From Lachnospiraceae bacterium UBA935 (GTDB lineage: Bacteria > Bacillota > Clostridia > Lachnospirales > Lachnospiraceae): a stretch of DNA of 44,503 nt. Location: positions 4,800-49,302 of the forward strand of contig DBDJ01000044.1 of NCBI GenBank assembly GCA_002293525.1, read 5' to 3'. The translations under genes and the position numbers were made by a program. Positions 23,593 through 32,289 of this stretch are shown piece by piece. The notes under the pieces were generated by a model. That model saw nothing but the letters and a program-made list of their open reading frames with translations, searched no databases and had not been told where the DNA came from. Each line of letters starts with the position of its first letter. The stretch's first letter is position 1.

Positions 23593-25980
23593 TTAGTCCT
23601 TGCGGTTATAGTTGATCAGACAGCCCTTCAGGATGATTCTTCGCTCTTCTTCTGTCAGTTCGCCAAGCGCCAGGGTGAATTCTTTTATGTTGTCATGCTT
23701 TTTATCATACTTTTCATCATGCTTTTTATCATATGTTTGATCAGGGTTTTCATCATGGTTCATCCCAGCAGCGTTCATTCTTCCACCCTTGATTACATAG
23801 GCTTTAATCTGATCTGAGTGCTCTTTCACCGCTGTCCGGATGCCGGGGATGAAAAGATAGTCCTGATTAGCAAAAGGAAGTTCTTCTTCCGCGATGATAA
23901 ACGGGAGCATCCCCCAGTTGATCAGATTGGAACGATAGCGCTTCGTGGCATAGTCGGCGGCGATATTGGCCCACCCGCCAAGGACCTTCTGGCAGGATGC
24001 GGCCTGCTCCCTGGCCGAACCGTCTCCGGGCTTCACCGCATAAATCGTCGAACCGATTCCGGTATCAGCCGGCTGCACTGCCGGGAAGGAAGCTTTCACT
24101 GCTGCCAGTACCGACTCCAGCTCCGGCAAGGTGTCTTCGGGGCGGCTGCCGCTCTGACGGGCTTTCTCCGCCGTCTGCACTTCCTTGGCCAGACCCACAT
24201 AAGCAGGATCCTTCCGGGACAAGGTATATTCCGCCAGACCTAAAGGATTGGAACGGTAAGACGACGTTTCTCCGGAAGGAATCAGCTCATCGGTGGTGGT
24301 AACCGGATCATGGATCACCGAAACCACTTTTAAGAGCAGGTTCTCCGTCAGCGGGATCATGACCGGCCAGTCCTTGATATTCGGTCCCAGCTGGATCTCT
24401 GTCGCCGGATCGGCGGTTCCCTTGGAGTCAAACACACTGTTGGCATAGATCGCGGCATCGAAATGATAGGCGTACCGGGTTATGTTCCCGTCACATTCCG
24501 TGGCCGGTGTCAGCCGGCCCTGGTTGGCGGCAGTCGCTGCAATCGAACGGGCATCCATCAGGGCCACCGAGGAAATCTGTCCGTTCTGCAGCTTGGAGCC
24601 CTCCCGGTTGGGGAAGTTCCGGGTGGAATGGCGGATGCTGAAAGCATTGTTCGCCGGTGTGTCGCCGGCCCCGAAACAAGGCCCGCAAAATGCCGTCTTC
24701 AGCACGGCGCCGGTTTTCAGAAGGGCGGCGGCGCAGCCGTTTGTGATCAGCTCCATATAGATCGGTGTCGAAGCGGGGTATATGCTTAGGGTAAAGCCGT
24801 CCGACCCGATACGGCAGTTCTTCAAGATCTCCGCTGCCGCACAGATATTCTCAAATCCGCCGCCGGCGCAGCCGGCGATGATCCCCTGATCGACATAAAA
24901 GCGGCCGTCCCGGACCTTTTCCTGTAAAGAATAAGGGACGGCACCGTCCAGGCTGACAGCCGCCCGTTGTTCGACCTCATGCAGGATGTCCGCCAGATTA
25001 TCGTTAACTTCTTCAATCGTATAAGTATTGCTGGGGTGGAAAGGCATGGCTATCATCGGCTTGACGGCACTAAGATCCACGGCAATGACCCCATCATAAT
25101 AGGCTGTCTCTCCCGGTTTCAGCTCCTGATAGTCTTCCGGGCGCCCGTGAATCTCATAGTACTCCTGAATCACCTCGTCCGTTGCCCAGATCGATGACAG
25201 GCAGGTAGTCTCTGTCGTCATCACATCGATGCCGATGCGGAAATCCGCACTTAGGCCGGCAACACCCGGACCGGCAAACTCCATCACCTTATTCTTGACA
25301 TAGCCGTTGGCAAACACAGCCCCGATAATTGCCAGCGCTACATCCTGAGGCCCGGTTCCCGGTGACGGCGTCCCGGTCAGATAGACAAGCACCACACCCG
25401 GCCGGCTGATGTCATAGGTCTGTTCCAGAAGCTGCTTTACCAGCTCGGGCCCCCCCTCTCCCATGGCCATCGTCCCCAGTGCCCCGTAACGGGTATGTGA
25501 GTCGCTGCCCAGGATCATCTTCCCGCCTCCGGCCAGCATCTCCCTGGCATACTGATGGATCACCGCCTGGTGCGGCGGGACATAGATGCCTCCGTACTTC
25601 TTCGCGCAGGAGAGTCCAAACATATGGTCATCCTCATTGATGGTACCGCCGACTGCGCAAAGGGAATTGTGGCAGTTCGTCAGGACATAGGGAAGCGGAA
25701 ACCGCGTCAGCCCCGAGGCTCTGGCCGTCTGGATAATGCCGACGTAAGTGATGTCATGGGATGTCAGTTTATCAAATTTTATTTTTAGCTGGTCCATGTT
25801 GCCAGATGTGTTATGTGCTTCCAGGATCCGGTAGGAGATCGAGGCGCGGGCCGCATCTTCTTTCGCGATGTGCCGTCCGGTTCGGGATGCCAGCGCCTGA
25901 GCGGCCTCCTGATCGTCCGGGATAATGTCAGTGCCGTTTATTAGGTAAGCACCTTTGTTCAGTAATTTGATTGCTTGCAT
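23593..25980 (-). CDS. Aconitase-family hydratase
   Basis: 795 residues of the aconitase/isopropylmalate isomerase superfamily, of the long single-chain type annotated as hydratase (YbhJ-like) in clostridia. Likely 4Fe-4S ligands are Cys371 (AGCAGGGFENI), Cys432 and Cys435 (FCGPCFGAGDTPANN). Other blocks: LGSDSHTRYGALGTMAMGEGG and the C-terminal swivel domain with RYRSNLINWGMLPF. The substrate is not certain: citrate/aconitate is possible, but the subfamily is poorly characterised. AGGAGGG precedes the ATG, and a strong promoter lies at 26075-26103. Near the C-terminus a lysine/histidine-rich insertion repeats DKKHDEKY/DKKHDNIK. Confidence 0.88.
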   Translation of the reverse strand: MQAIKLLNKGAYLINGTDIIPDDQEAAQALASRTGRHIAKEDAARASISYRILEAHNTSGNMDQLKIKFDKLTSHDITYVGIIQTARASGLTRFPLPYVLTNCHNSLCAVGGTINEDDHMFGLSCAKKYGGIYVPPHQAVIHQYAREMLAGGGKMILGSDSHTRYGALGTMAMGEGGPELVKQLLEQTYDISRPGVVLVYLTGTPSPGTGPQDVALAIIGAVFANGYVKNKVMEFAGPGVAGLSADFRIGIDVMTTETTCLSSIWATDEVIQEYYEIHGRPEDYQELKPGETAYYDGVIAVDLSAVKPMIAMPFHPSNTYTIEEVNDNLADILHEVEQRAAVSLDGAVPYSLQEKVRDGRFYVDQGIIAGCAGGGFENICAAAEILKNCRIGSDGFTLSIYPASTPIYMELITNGCAAALLKTGAVLKTAFCGPCFGAGDTPANNAFSIRHSTRNFPNREGSKLQNGQISSVALMDARSIAATAANQGRLTPATECDGNITRYAYHFDAAIYANSVFDSKGTADPATEIQLGPNIKDWPVMIPLTENLLLKVVSVIHDPVTTTDELIPSGETSSYRSNPLGLAEYTLSRKDPAYVGLAKEVQTAEKARQSGSRPEDTLPELESVLAAVKASFPAVQPADTGIGSTIYAVKPGDGSAREQAASCQKVLGGWANIAADYATKRYRSNLINWGMLPFIIAEEELPFANQDYLFIPGIRTAVKEHSDQIKAYVIKGGRMNAAGMNHDENPDQTYDKKHDEKYDKKHDNIKEFTLALGELTEEERRIILKGCLINYNRKD
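23693..23733 (-). repeat. 24-bp tandem repeat in the hydratase gene
   Basis: TCATGCTTTTTATCATA occurs at 23693 and again at 23717. The period of 24 bp encodes an eight-residue repeat beginning DKKHD in the C-terminal insertion. It is frame-neutral. Confidence 0.8.
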
Positions 25981-26324
25981 AAATCTTGCCCTCCTGATAT
26001 GTCATGGCCGCAACTGTCTTGCTGTGTCAAATCAGCTTAATTGCGATCTCCCAATGCTCTTATAGCACTATCACATTATAAGGGAAATAAGGATTTATTG
26101 CAATAACCTGACAACATGTTACTGTTCACTCCTGTTTACTCGATAGTGTCATTGGCGAATGGGAGGCGAGGGCTCGGGGGCCACCACTTTTCATTAGTAG
26201 GACTTGATAAAAAAAGGATCTGATAAAGAAAGATGGTTATTGAGAGTTGAGTAAGGATATTTAGAGAATTATATGATACTATAATAATTGTTATTAGCAT
26301 CGTTAATTATAAAAAAGAAGGATA
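25981..26324. other. Divergent intergenic region
   Basis: Holds the hydratase promoter (next entry) and an AT-rich run at 26240-26310 with several TATAAT-like boxes that could drive the regulator gene rightward. I see no small gene. Confidence 0.45.
26075..26103 (-). promoter_or_regulatory. Strong sigma-A promoter for the hydratase
   Basis: On the minus strand TTGCAA (26098-26103), 17-base spacer, perfect TATAAT (complement of 26075-26080). Confidence 0.8.
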
Positions 26325-26726
26325 ATGCCGATCATGAGAATCTTACTTGCCGAAGATGACCAAGAACTGAACCGCTCTTTGACCTTCGCTCCGGAAGCAG
26401 AAGGCTGGCCTCCGGTGCTGTCTGACGACAACCGACTGTGTATTGCTGACATTCAGCTTACACCCGGGAAAGCCCTTTTGAGTGGTCCCGCCGGTGAATG
26501 CTCTTTATCCAAGCGAGAAACTGCCTTACTTGAAATCCTTGTTAACAACCGGAACCAGACCTTGCACCGCAGTACCCTGCTCTTGAAAGTATGGGGGCCG
26601 GACAGCGACGTGGCAGACGGTAATCTGGAAAACTACATCTATTTTCTGCGTAAATGTTTGCGGATTGTCAAAAGTACCCTCACAATAAAAACTGTCCGCG
26701 GGATCGGCTACTGCCTGAAAGAATAG
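26325..26726 (+). CDS. OmpR-type response regulator lacking most of its receiver domain
   Basis: 133 residues. The first 20 are a normal receiver start (MRILLAEDDQELNRSL), including the acidic pair that binds magnesium. The sequence then passes after a short bridge to an intact OmpR/PhoB winged helix (about 40-133, KRETALLEILVNN to TVRGIGYCLKE). The phospho-acceptor Asp and the rest of the receiver, about 85 residues, are missing while the frame is kept. It could be an internally deleted relic, or a DNA-binding protein that no longer needs phosphate. No kinase gene is adjacent. GAAGGA lies near both possible ATGs (26325 and 26334). The stop is 2 bp from that of the convergent holin-like gene. 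Confidence 0.8.
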   Translation: MPIMRILLAEDDQELNRSLTFAPEAEGWPPVLSDDNRLCIADIQLTPGKALLSGPAGECSLSKRETALLEILVNNRNQTLHRSTLLLKVWGPDSDVADGNLENYIYFLRKCLRIVKSTLTIKTVRGIGYCLKE

Positions 26727-26728
26727 CA

Positions 26729-27001
26729 TTAAGCATCACTATCGGTCTTTCTTTGGATTAAGCGGGTAAATAACTGATGCAACCCTGTACTTGCCAGACC
26801 ACTGAATAATCCCCGCAAAACAACAGGGGGAGATATAGACCGGTGCGTCCATATCGCTACCAGTATACCGATGACGGCAACAATCGTGGGGATAAATTTA
26901 TTATTTATATCTTTAATCCACCTTTTAACGATATAGCCGATGCAAAGGCAAATTCCGACTGTTACCGGTTCTAAATAATCTTTCAAGAAACTTATGTCCA
27001 T
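26729..27001 (-). CDS. Orphan phage-holin-like membrane protein
   Basis: 90 residues from MDISFLKDYLEPVTVG, start supported by AAAGGA at 9 bases; upstream in-frame codons lack a ribosome site. Two hydrophobic helices (about 12-30 and 39-56) with a short charged turn KRWIKDINNKF, then an amphipathic C-terminal part ending in charged residues. This is the plan of small phage holins of the A118/Hol118 kind. No lysin, tail or other phage gene is near, so it is either a phage relic or a host holin recruited for protein release. Confidence 0.65.
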   Translation of the reverse strand: MDISFLKDYLEPVTVGICLCIGYIVKRWIKDINNKFIPTIVAVIGILVAIWTHRSISPPVVLRGLFSGLASTGLHQLFTRLIQRKTDSDA

Positions 27002-27143
27002 ACTGTCGCATCCTTTCTTTGATGTACTTGTACTTGTTTGTACTTGCATTTGATTGCAATCTCGGTTCAGTATATTCCGCATCTATTCAATACATTCCTC
27101 TTGATCAATAAAATATAAGGCATTTCTTGATTGTATTTGGCGA

Positions 27144-27172
27144 TTGACATATATCATATAAACTGTTATATT
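27144..27172 (+). promoter_or_regulatory. Sigma-A promoter for the M4 protease
   Basis: Perfect TTGACA (27144-27149), 17 bases, TATATT (27167-27172). It leaves a leader of about 165 bases before the start codon. The leader contains a second strong ribosome box (AGGGAGGTG, 27244-27252) with no start codon behind it. Confidence 0.8.
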
Positions 27173-27345
27173 ATAAAAGCAGTTATTATTGCGTATCATT
27201 CTAAATGAATTGTAGTCATTGTTGGATATTTGATCAAATCAAGAGGGAGGTGACTTAAATAAATATATAATCCGAAATAACGCGCAAATATAAGACTATT
27301 GATTTGTTATCAGTAATACACAATTTTACAAACGAGGAGGTCATA

Positions 27346-30207
27346 ATGGACAAGAAAAGATATAATGTTTTCAATAAAATTTTTACATCTCTTGTTATAA
27401 TGTCAATAATTATAACATTATTCCCTAACTACTCAATAAGTGCCGCACATCCCTCTGACCGTGTATACACATATGACAATTACAGTATCGAGTATACGGT
27501 CAGGAGCAGCTGGGACAACAATCAGGTCATCGATGTGAAAATAACTAACACTGGCACCGAGCCAATCCTGAACTGGATCCTTACATACAATGCCGGCGGT
27601 ATCATCAGCGGGCTGCATAACGCTACGGAGCATAAAATCACCGGTACTACTTACATCTTGAAAAACGGCGGTTATAATTATGAAATCCAGCCCGGACAAA
27701 GTGCCAATTTCGGCTACACCGTTACCGGATCCAGCTTAAGACCGCCGGACGACATAGAAATCATCTCGGTCGAGGCTGAGCGCACAGATGGCTATGACGT
27801 ACAGTATGAAATAAGCGACTGGGGCACGAACTTTCAGGCCATCGTGACCATTACCAACCTGTCGCCGATGCCGATCGAGGCATGGTCCCTGACGTTTCAG
27901 GGCAATTTCACGCTGGGCAATGTCTGGGATGCCCGTCTGAACGAAAGTGACGGCCAGACTTATACCGTGGCCAGCCAAGCCTGGACCAACCCGATTCAGT
28001 ATAATTCCTCAGTCTCTTTTGGTTTCATGGGTTCGAAAAGCGCCGGTACAGAAGCAACCCTGAGCGATTTTGTCCTGAACGAAGTGGTTATTTCCGAAGA
28101 ATATCTCATGGCCGATGAAGAAATCGACCAGGGCGACATTGAAGTGATGATAACCGACGGGACAATTGAAACTATCCGTGGCGAAAACGGGGTTTTCAGT
28201 GTGATCGACGGGACGTTTACTGACCGGGCCGTCACTTCCGTCGATGACGCGGCAGCGATATTAAATTCCGCCAGAAGTCTGTTCGGGGAAAATTTTTATG
28301 CCGAAGCTGACGAAATTACGTCCCAGAACCTGCCAGGCGACGGCGAGGCACCTGCCATGAATTTTTACCGCTATACGCCGGAGATTGACGGAATACCGGT
28401 TCTGGGCAGCGAGATTGTCCTGACTGCCGATGAGCAGGGCACGGTATCAAGTATGTTCAATACCTACAATAGAATGGTCGAAAACGTTGATGCCACCGCT
28501 ACGGTAACCGAGCAGCAGGCAGTTGATGCTGCACTGGCCAAACTGCTGGCGGAAGTGGAAATCACTGCTTCACTGCAGGCTGCCGCTGAAGGCAACCTGG
28601 GCTATGAAACTGTGCAGAGCCAGTTTACTGACAGTCTGACCGTCGAATCGGAACTGGTCGTTTACGCCATGTCAGGCTCCGGCGCTCCGGCGCTGGCATG
28701 GCAGGTCAGCTTGGCTACCGACCTTGACTATATGCCGACAGATGATCTTTTTCTGCCGCTGGTCGGTCAAGATGAATATATTTACGCCAACGGCACTTCA
28801 TCCGGCACGGTCTTAACCACCATCCCCCAGCTAATTGAGTGGTCACCGGCCACTGTGACGGCTATTGATGCCCTTGGTGAAAGCCGGACATTTGAAGCTG
28901 AGGAAGAAAACGGACAGTACCGGCTAGTTGACGGCAGGCGCAAGATCAAAACTTATAATTTTACTGGTTATTTTTCACTACCGGGAGAACTGGTTACCTT
29001 TACCGGAACTCCTGAGGAGTCGGCGGCATCGGCTCATGCCAATATCACGGAAGTATATGATTTTTACAAGAATGTCCTGGGCCGTGACTCCTATGACGGC
29101 AACGGTGCTGACGCAGTATCAACTATAAACTATCCCTTTTACAATGCTCAATGGACAGGTACCCAAATGCTCTACGGTTTAGGACACTTTGAGGCTGCAT
29201 TGGATGTGGCCGGGCATGAGTTTACCCATGGAGTCATCGACAACATAGCCGACCATGAAATTCTGCTATACGAGTATGAACCTGGCGCTTTAAACGAATC
29301 TTTTGCCGATATTATGGGGGCATTAATTGAAGATAAGAACGGGGATGAAAGATGGCTGCTAGGCGAAGACATTGACTGGGGAGCTTCCAGAAATATGGCA
29401 GATCCTTTACAGTTTAACCAACCGGATCATTACGATAATAGATATACCGGCGAAGATGATGTTGGCGGTGTGCATATAAATAGCGGTATATTTAATTTTG
29501 CCGCCCACAAAATGATGGTCGATTACCGGACCAGAAGCATTTCCGACGAAACCTGGGCAAAGGTATTTTACCGTTCATTATTCCACATGGCCGCAGACTC
29601 CCACTTCATTCACGGACGCGGAGCCGTAATCTCTGTAGCAAAAAGTCTTGGTTTTGACAGCAATGAACAGCAAGCCATTAAAGACGCTTTTGACGATGTC
29701 GGCATCTGCGAGCCAAACACTATCCGTATTTCATTAAGATGGGGCGAAAATCCTCATGATCTGGATTCGCATCTTATTGGTCCGACAACAAGTGGCAGCG
29801 GTAATTTCCACACTTACTATTCTAATCCCAACTATTATAATGATGGAACTTCAAGTAATTATGATAACGGAATGTTGTTTGCCGCTGATCTGGATCATGA
29901 TGACATCACGTCTTACGGCCCGGAAATAACCACCATCCATACGCTGACACCGGGAGATTATTACTTTTATGTCCATGATTATACCAACCGCTACATGACT
30001 TCTTCAAGAGCATTGGCCAATTCGCAAGCGCGGGTATATGTCTATTACGGTTCCAGCCCGACTCCATTCGCAACTTATTATGTGGATACGGCCAGGGAGG
30101 GAACCAGCTGGGGTGTTTTCAAATTAACGATTTCCGGCAATAGAGCTACCTGCGTAGCGCTGAATACCTATGAATATGAGTCCTCTCCGGGTCAAGTCGG
30201 TCCATAA
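27346..30207 (+). CDS. Secreted thermolysin-family (M4) protease with two CBM2-like domains
   Basis: 953 residues from MDKKRYNVFNK; GAGGAGG lies 7 bases upstream, while an in-frame codon at 27304 has none. Signal peptide to about residue 33; two CBM2-like cellulose-binding beta domains (about 35-145 and 150-255, each with the W and N-T-G/N-L-S pattern); FTP/PepSY-type propeptide (about 290-460); M4 catalytic domain with zinc site HEFTH (His624, His628), Glu651 in NESFAD, and the late active-site HGRG; and a C-terminal beta domain (about 797-953) starting SLRWGENPHDLDSHLIGP. Binding modules before an M4 propeptide are unusual. They may direct the protease to plant wall or to an extracellular cellulase complex (inference). 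Confidence 0.9.
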   Translation: MDKKRYNVFNKIFTSLVIMSIIITLFPNYSISAAHPSDRVYTYDNYSIEYTVRSSWDNNQVIDVKITNTGTEPILNWILTYNAGGIISGLHNATEHKITGTTYILKNGGYNYEIQPGQSANFGYTVTGSSLRPPDDIEIISVEAERTDGYDVQYEISDWGTNFQAIVTITNLSPMPIEAWSLTFQGNFTLGNVWDARLNESDGQTYTVASQAWTNPIQYNSSVSFGFMGSKSAGTEATLSDFVLNEVVISEEYLMADEEIDQGDIEVMITDGTIETIRGENGVFSVIDGTFTDRAVTSVDDAAAILNSARSLFGENFYAEADEITSQNLPGDGEAPAMNFYRYTPEIDGIPVLGSEIVLTADEQGTVSSMFNTYNRMVENVDATATVTEQQAVDAALAKLLAEVEITASLQAAAEGNLGYETVQSQFTDSLTVESELVVYAMSGSGAPALAWQVSLATDLDYMPTDDLFLPLVGQDEYIYANGTSSGTVLTTIPQLIEWSPATVTAIDALGESRTFEAEEENGQYRLVDGRRKIKTYNFTGYFSLPGELVTFTGTPEESAASAHANITEVYDFYKNVLGRDSYDGNGADAVSTINYPFYNAQWTGTQMLYGLGHFEAALDVAGHEFTHGVIDNIADHEILLYEYEPGALNESFADIMGALIEDKNGDERWLLGEDIDWGASRNMADPLQFNQPDHYDNRYTGEDDVGGVHINSGIFNFAAHKMMVDYRTRSISDETWAKVFYRSLFHMAADSHFIHGRGAVISVAKSLGFDSNEQQAIKDAFDDVGICEPNTIRISLRWGENPHDLDSHLIGPTTSGSGNFHTYYSNPNYYNDGTSSNYDNGMLFAADLDHDDITSYGPEITTIHTLTPGDYYFYVHDYTNRYMTSSRALANSQARVYVYYGSSPTPFATYYVDTAREGTSWGVFKLTISGNRATCVALNTYEYESSPGQVGP

Positions 30208-30218
30208 TGGAATAACGA

Positions 30219-30262
30219 GAGCTGCCGCACGAAGTTGTCAGTGCGGCAGCTCAATCTTTTTT
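30219..30262 (+). terminator. Terminator of the M4 protease gene
   Basis: Perfect 12-bp stem GAGCTGCCGCAC / GTGCGGCAGCTC with a 10-base loop, followed by AATC and six T. Confidence 0.92.
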
Positions 30263-30401
30263 AATCTGTAATCTTAAGGCTGTTTAGCCATTCAGCAAGG
30301 CTTTCTTTGGTCTGTATGCCGTTCAGCATTTTTCCAACTATGAAACGAAAAGATCTGCTTGGGATTAATAAATGTTTCTCGAATAGTTCCAGATTAAGCA
30401 T
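30261..30401 (-). CDS. Doubtful 46-residue ORF, possible gene remnant
   Basis: An open frame of 46 codons starting MLNLELFEKHLLIPSRS and ending LAEWLNSLKITD. The composition looks protein-like, but there is no ribosome site, and the stop lies in the terminator of the gene on the other strand. I do not recognise it. It is most likely the tail of a lost gene. Confidence 0.25.
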   Translation of the reverse strand: MLNLELFEKHLLIPSRSFRFIVGKMLNGIQTKESLAEWLNSLKITD

Positions 30402-30427
30402 ATATTGGCTTATTTACGGAATATGAT
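30398..30427 (+). promoter_or_regulatory. Sigma-E-like promoter for the split LysM-GH18 gene
   Basis: GCATATAT (30398-30405) resembles the sigma-E -35. AATATGAT (30420-30427), 14 bases on, matches 5 of 8 positions of CATACAAT. It lies 18 bp before the ATG. YaaH in B. subtilis is also made under sigma-E. Confidence 0.45.
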
Positions 30428-30445
30428 TAATAAAAAGGAATTTTT

Positions 30446-31180
30446 ATGGAAATATATATAGCAAAAAGAGGAGACAATGTAGAAGAAATCAGCAAGAACT
30501 TTGGGGTTGGGGTAGCGGAAATCGCTTATGTGAACCAGCTGCCTTTCCCGTACAAGCTGGCCGTAGGACAGTCGCTTTTGATCCCCACCAATACTGCCGA
30601 CAGTACAGCGAAGAAAACAGTAACATCTCGCGGATATGCCTATCCTTTTATCAGCGAGTGGGTTTTAGAGCAGACACTTCCTTATCTGACCGAACTGGCG
30701 GTTTTTTCTTACGGATTCACGACAACCGGAGACCTGGTTCCACCTACATTGGATGATGCCTGGATGATAGAACTGGCAGAGGAAAACGGCGTCATGGCAA
30801 TTTTAACCCTGACACCGCTCGACGAAGAGGGAAGGTTTAACAATTATTTAATTACCTCTCTGTTAAGTAACCAGGAAGCGCAGCAGAATCTGACCGATCA
30901 GATTTTAGAAACCCTCCGGGCTAAGAACTTCAGTGGCATTGATGTGGATTTTGAATACATCCCGCCGGAGAACCGGATTTCCTATGCGCAATTTGTGGCA
31001 GACCTCCGGGAGGCAGTCGCACCAGAAGGCTACTCGGTGTCGGTGGATCTGGCCCCCAAAGTATCCGAAGACCAGCCGGGTCTTTTATATGAAGGAAAGG
31101 ACTACGGCTTATTGGGAGGCGCGGCGGATAACGTGCTTTTGATGACGTATGAATGGGGTTATACATATGAGCATGTATGA
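30446..31180 (+). CDS. 5' part of a split LysM-GH18 spore cortex hydrolase (YaaH/SleL-like)
   Basis: 244 residues before a premature stop. One LysM domain (about 2-48) anchors to peptidoglycan; the GH18 barrel begins near 62 and contains the catalytic motif GIDVDFEY with Glu170. YaaH/SleL-type enzymes are N-acetylglucosaminidases that break down spore cortex fragments at germination. The gene is intact through GGT-TAT-ACA-TAT (31157-31168). It then runs into foreign sequence encoding EHV and a stop. The missing half lies at 35913-36341 beyond an integrated element. AAGGA precedes the ATG at 6-7 bases. Alone this part lacks about a third of the barrel and is unlikely to fold. Confidence 0.93.
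   Translation: MEIYIAKRGDNVEEISKNFGVGVAEIAYVNQLPFPYKLAVGQSLLIPTNTADSTAKKTVTSRGYAYPFISEWVLEQTLPYLTELAVFSYGFTTTGDLVPPTLDDAWMIELAEENGVMAILTLTPLDEEGRFNNYLITSLLSNQEAQQNLTDQILETLRAKNFSGIDVDFEYIPPENRISYAQFVADLREAVAPEGYSVSVDLAPKVSEDQPGLLYEGKDYGLLGGAADNVLLMTYEWGYTYEHV
31160..31169 (+). repeat. attL core of the intervening element
   Basis: TATACATATG, identical to 35913-35922. The three preceding bases (GGT here, GGC at the right) both encode glycine, so excision is silent for the protein. Confidence 0.88.
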
Positions 31181-31543
31181 CGCAGGTTATCTATTTATAG
31201 GAGTATTGCATAAAAGTAATAATTTCGTGGAAACTCTATAGGATATATGCTATACTGGTTAATATTTAAGAAGTACCGTGATTGTGCGTAACCAGCTGGG
31301 CGCTCACTTCGCTCACGGCGTATGGCGACGGCACCATTTCCCTTGACGCCCTTGGCGGCATTGGTAGGCGCTTCCCGCGCACAAGCGCATCTTCCTTGGG
31401 GACATGGATACAAAGGATGGCGATTATAAGCGGATTCTCTATCATCCCGAGCGAAAGCGTGAGGTTTGATACGGTCCGGCGGAATGGATGAATGAAAGCT
31501 CACCGCAAGAATGATATCATGGGAAACAGGAAAGGGGCTCGTT
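31170..31543 (+). other. Left end of element: degraded coding sequence
   Basis: No intact gene. Short protein-like stretches occur in different frames, for instance one reading HKRIFLGDMDTKDGDYK that stops near 31470 and is closed by a stop at its own upstream end. This suggests an old frameshifted gene. The left attachment arm for the recombinase should lie in the first 40-50 bases. Confidence 0.4.
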
Positions 31544-32119
31544 ATGGCAGGATACATAGTCTATTGGCCGAAAGAGCAGGTCAAGAAGTTGCAAAAGGCG
31601 GGCGACACCGGGCCAATATCGGTGGTGTTCGGAAGCGTTCACAGCAGGATGCCCACCATCAACAGCGTGAAGGTGGGCGATATTATCTTCCCGGTCACGC
31701 TGTTGGATGGCGTTTTTTGTGCGTTGGCCCGGCTTCCGATTGAGAAGATGGAACCGGCGTATGACTACCTTGTCCGGGAGGTGGGCAATCAGTGCAGCGC
31801 CCTTGTTCCCGAGGGCGTCGACCGTGATACCTACTACAATACCCCCTACGCCCCGCATCAATACCATCAACGTCCCTTCAACTGCTGCTCCGAACGGGCG
31901 GCGCAGGGGACGCAGGGTTCCTCCATTCGCCCGCGTCCCATCGCCAAAGAGAGCATCCCTGCCATGCTGTTCGGCCCAACCAAAGCCAAGCAGAAGGCGC
32001 TTATCCTTGATAAGAACGGCAATCCCAATGTGACTTCGCTGATGTCAACCAGACGCATGAATGACGAAACCCTTGCCATTTTCGAGGCGCTGTTTGCGGA
32101 AGAAGTGTTAGCAACTTAA
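31544..32119 (+). CDS. Uncharacterised element-borne protein
   Basis: 191 residues from MAGYIVYWPKEQVKKLQ; AAAGGGG lies 6 bases upstream, and an earlier in-frame ATG has no ribosome site. A first domain of about 85 residues is beta-rich (ISVVFGSVHSRMPTI, VGDIIFPVTLLDGVF). A polar second half contains CCSERAAQGTQGSS and a C-terminal helix. No signal peptide or membrane segment. I do not recognise the family. Its place on the element makes it a candidate for regulation or for the recombinase's directionality factor, but nothing in the sequence proves that. Confidence 0.7.
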   Translation: MAGYIVYWPKEQVKKLQKAGDTGPISVVFGSVHSRMPTINSVKVGDIIFPVTLLDGVFCALARLPIEKMEPAYDYLVREVGNQCSALVPEGVDRDTYYNTPYAPHQYHQRPFNCCSERAAQGTQGSSIRPRPIAKESIPAMLFGPTKAKQKALILDKNGNPNVTSLMSTRRMNDETLAIFEALFAEEVLAT

Positions 32120-32289
32120 TCATTGAGGTACAAAACACGCTGATGAATGAAAATCACCAATTTTTTTATAGTCTACTTCATCGGTGAAGTTTGTCCAGTT
32201 TTCCAAGGTTGTTCCGTCCCTCCTTTTCGAACCGGGTTGCATTGGTGCAACTTTGTTACCTGCGGGTAGCTTGTCCGATCCGGAACCGG

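Noticed and set aside
26700..27010. Prophage, suggested by the holin-like gene
   Set aside because: No lysin, capsid, tail, terminase or integrase gene lies within reach; the recombinase at 34317 belongs to a separate, bounded element.
31282..31491. 69-residue ORF at the left end of the element
   Set aside because: No ribosome site, and protein-like stretches occur in other frames of the same sequence; treated as degraded.
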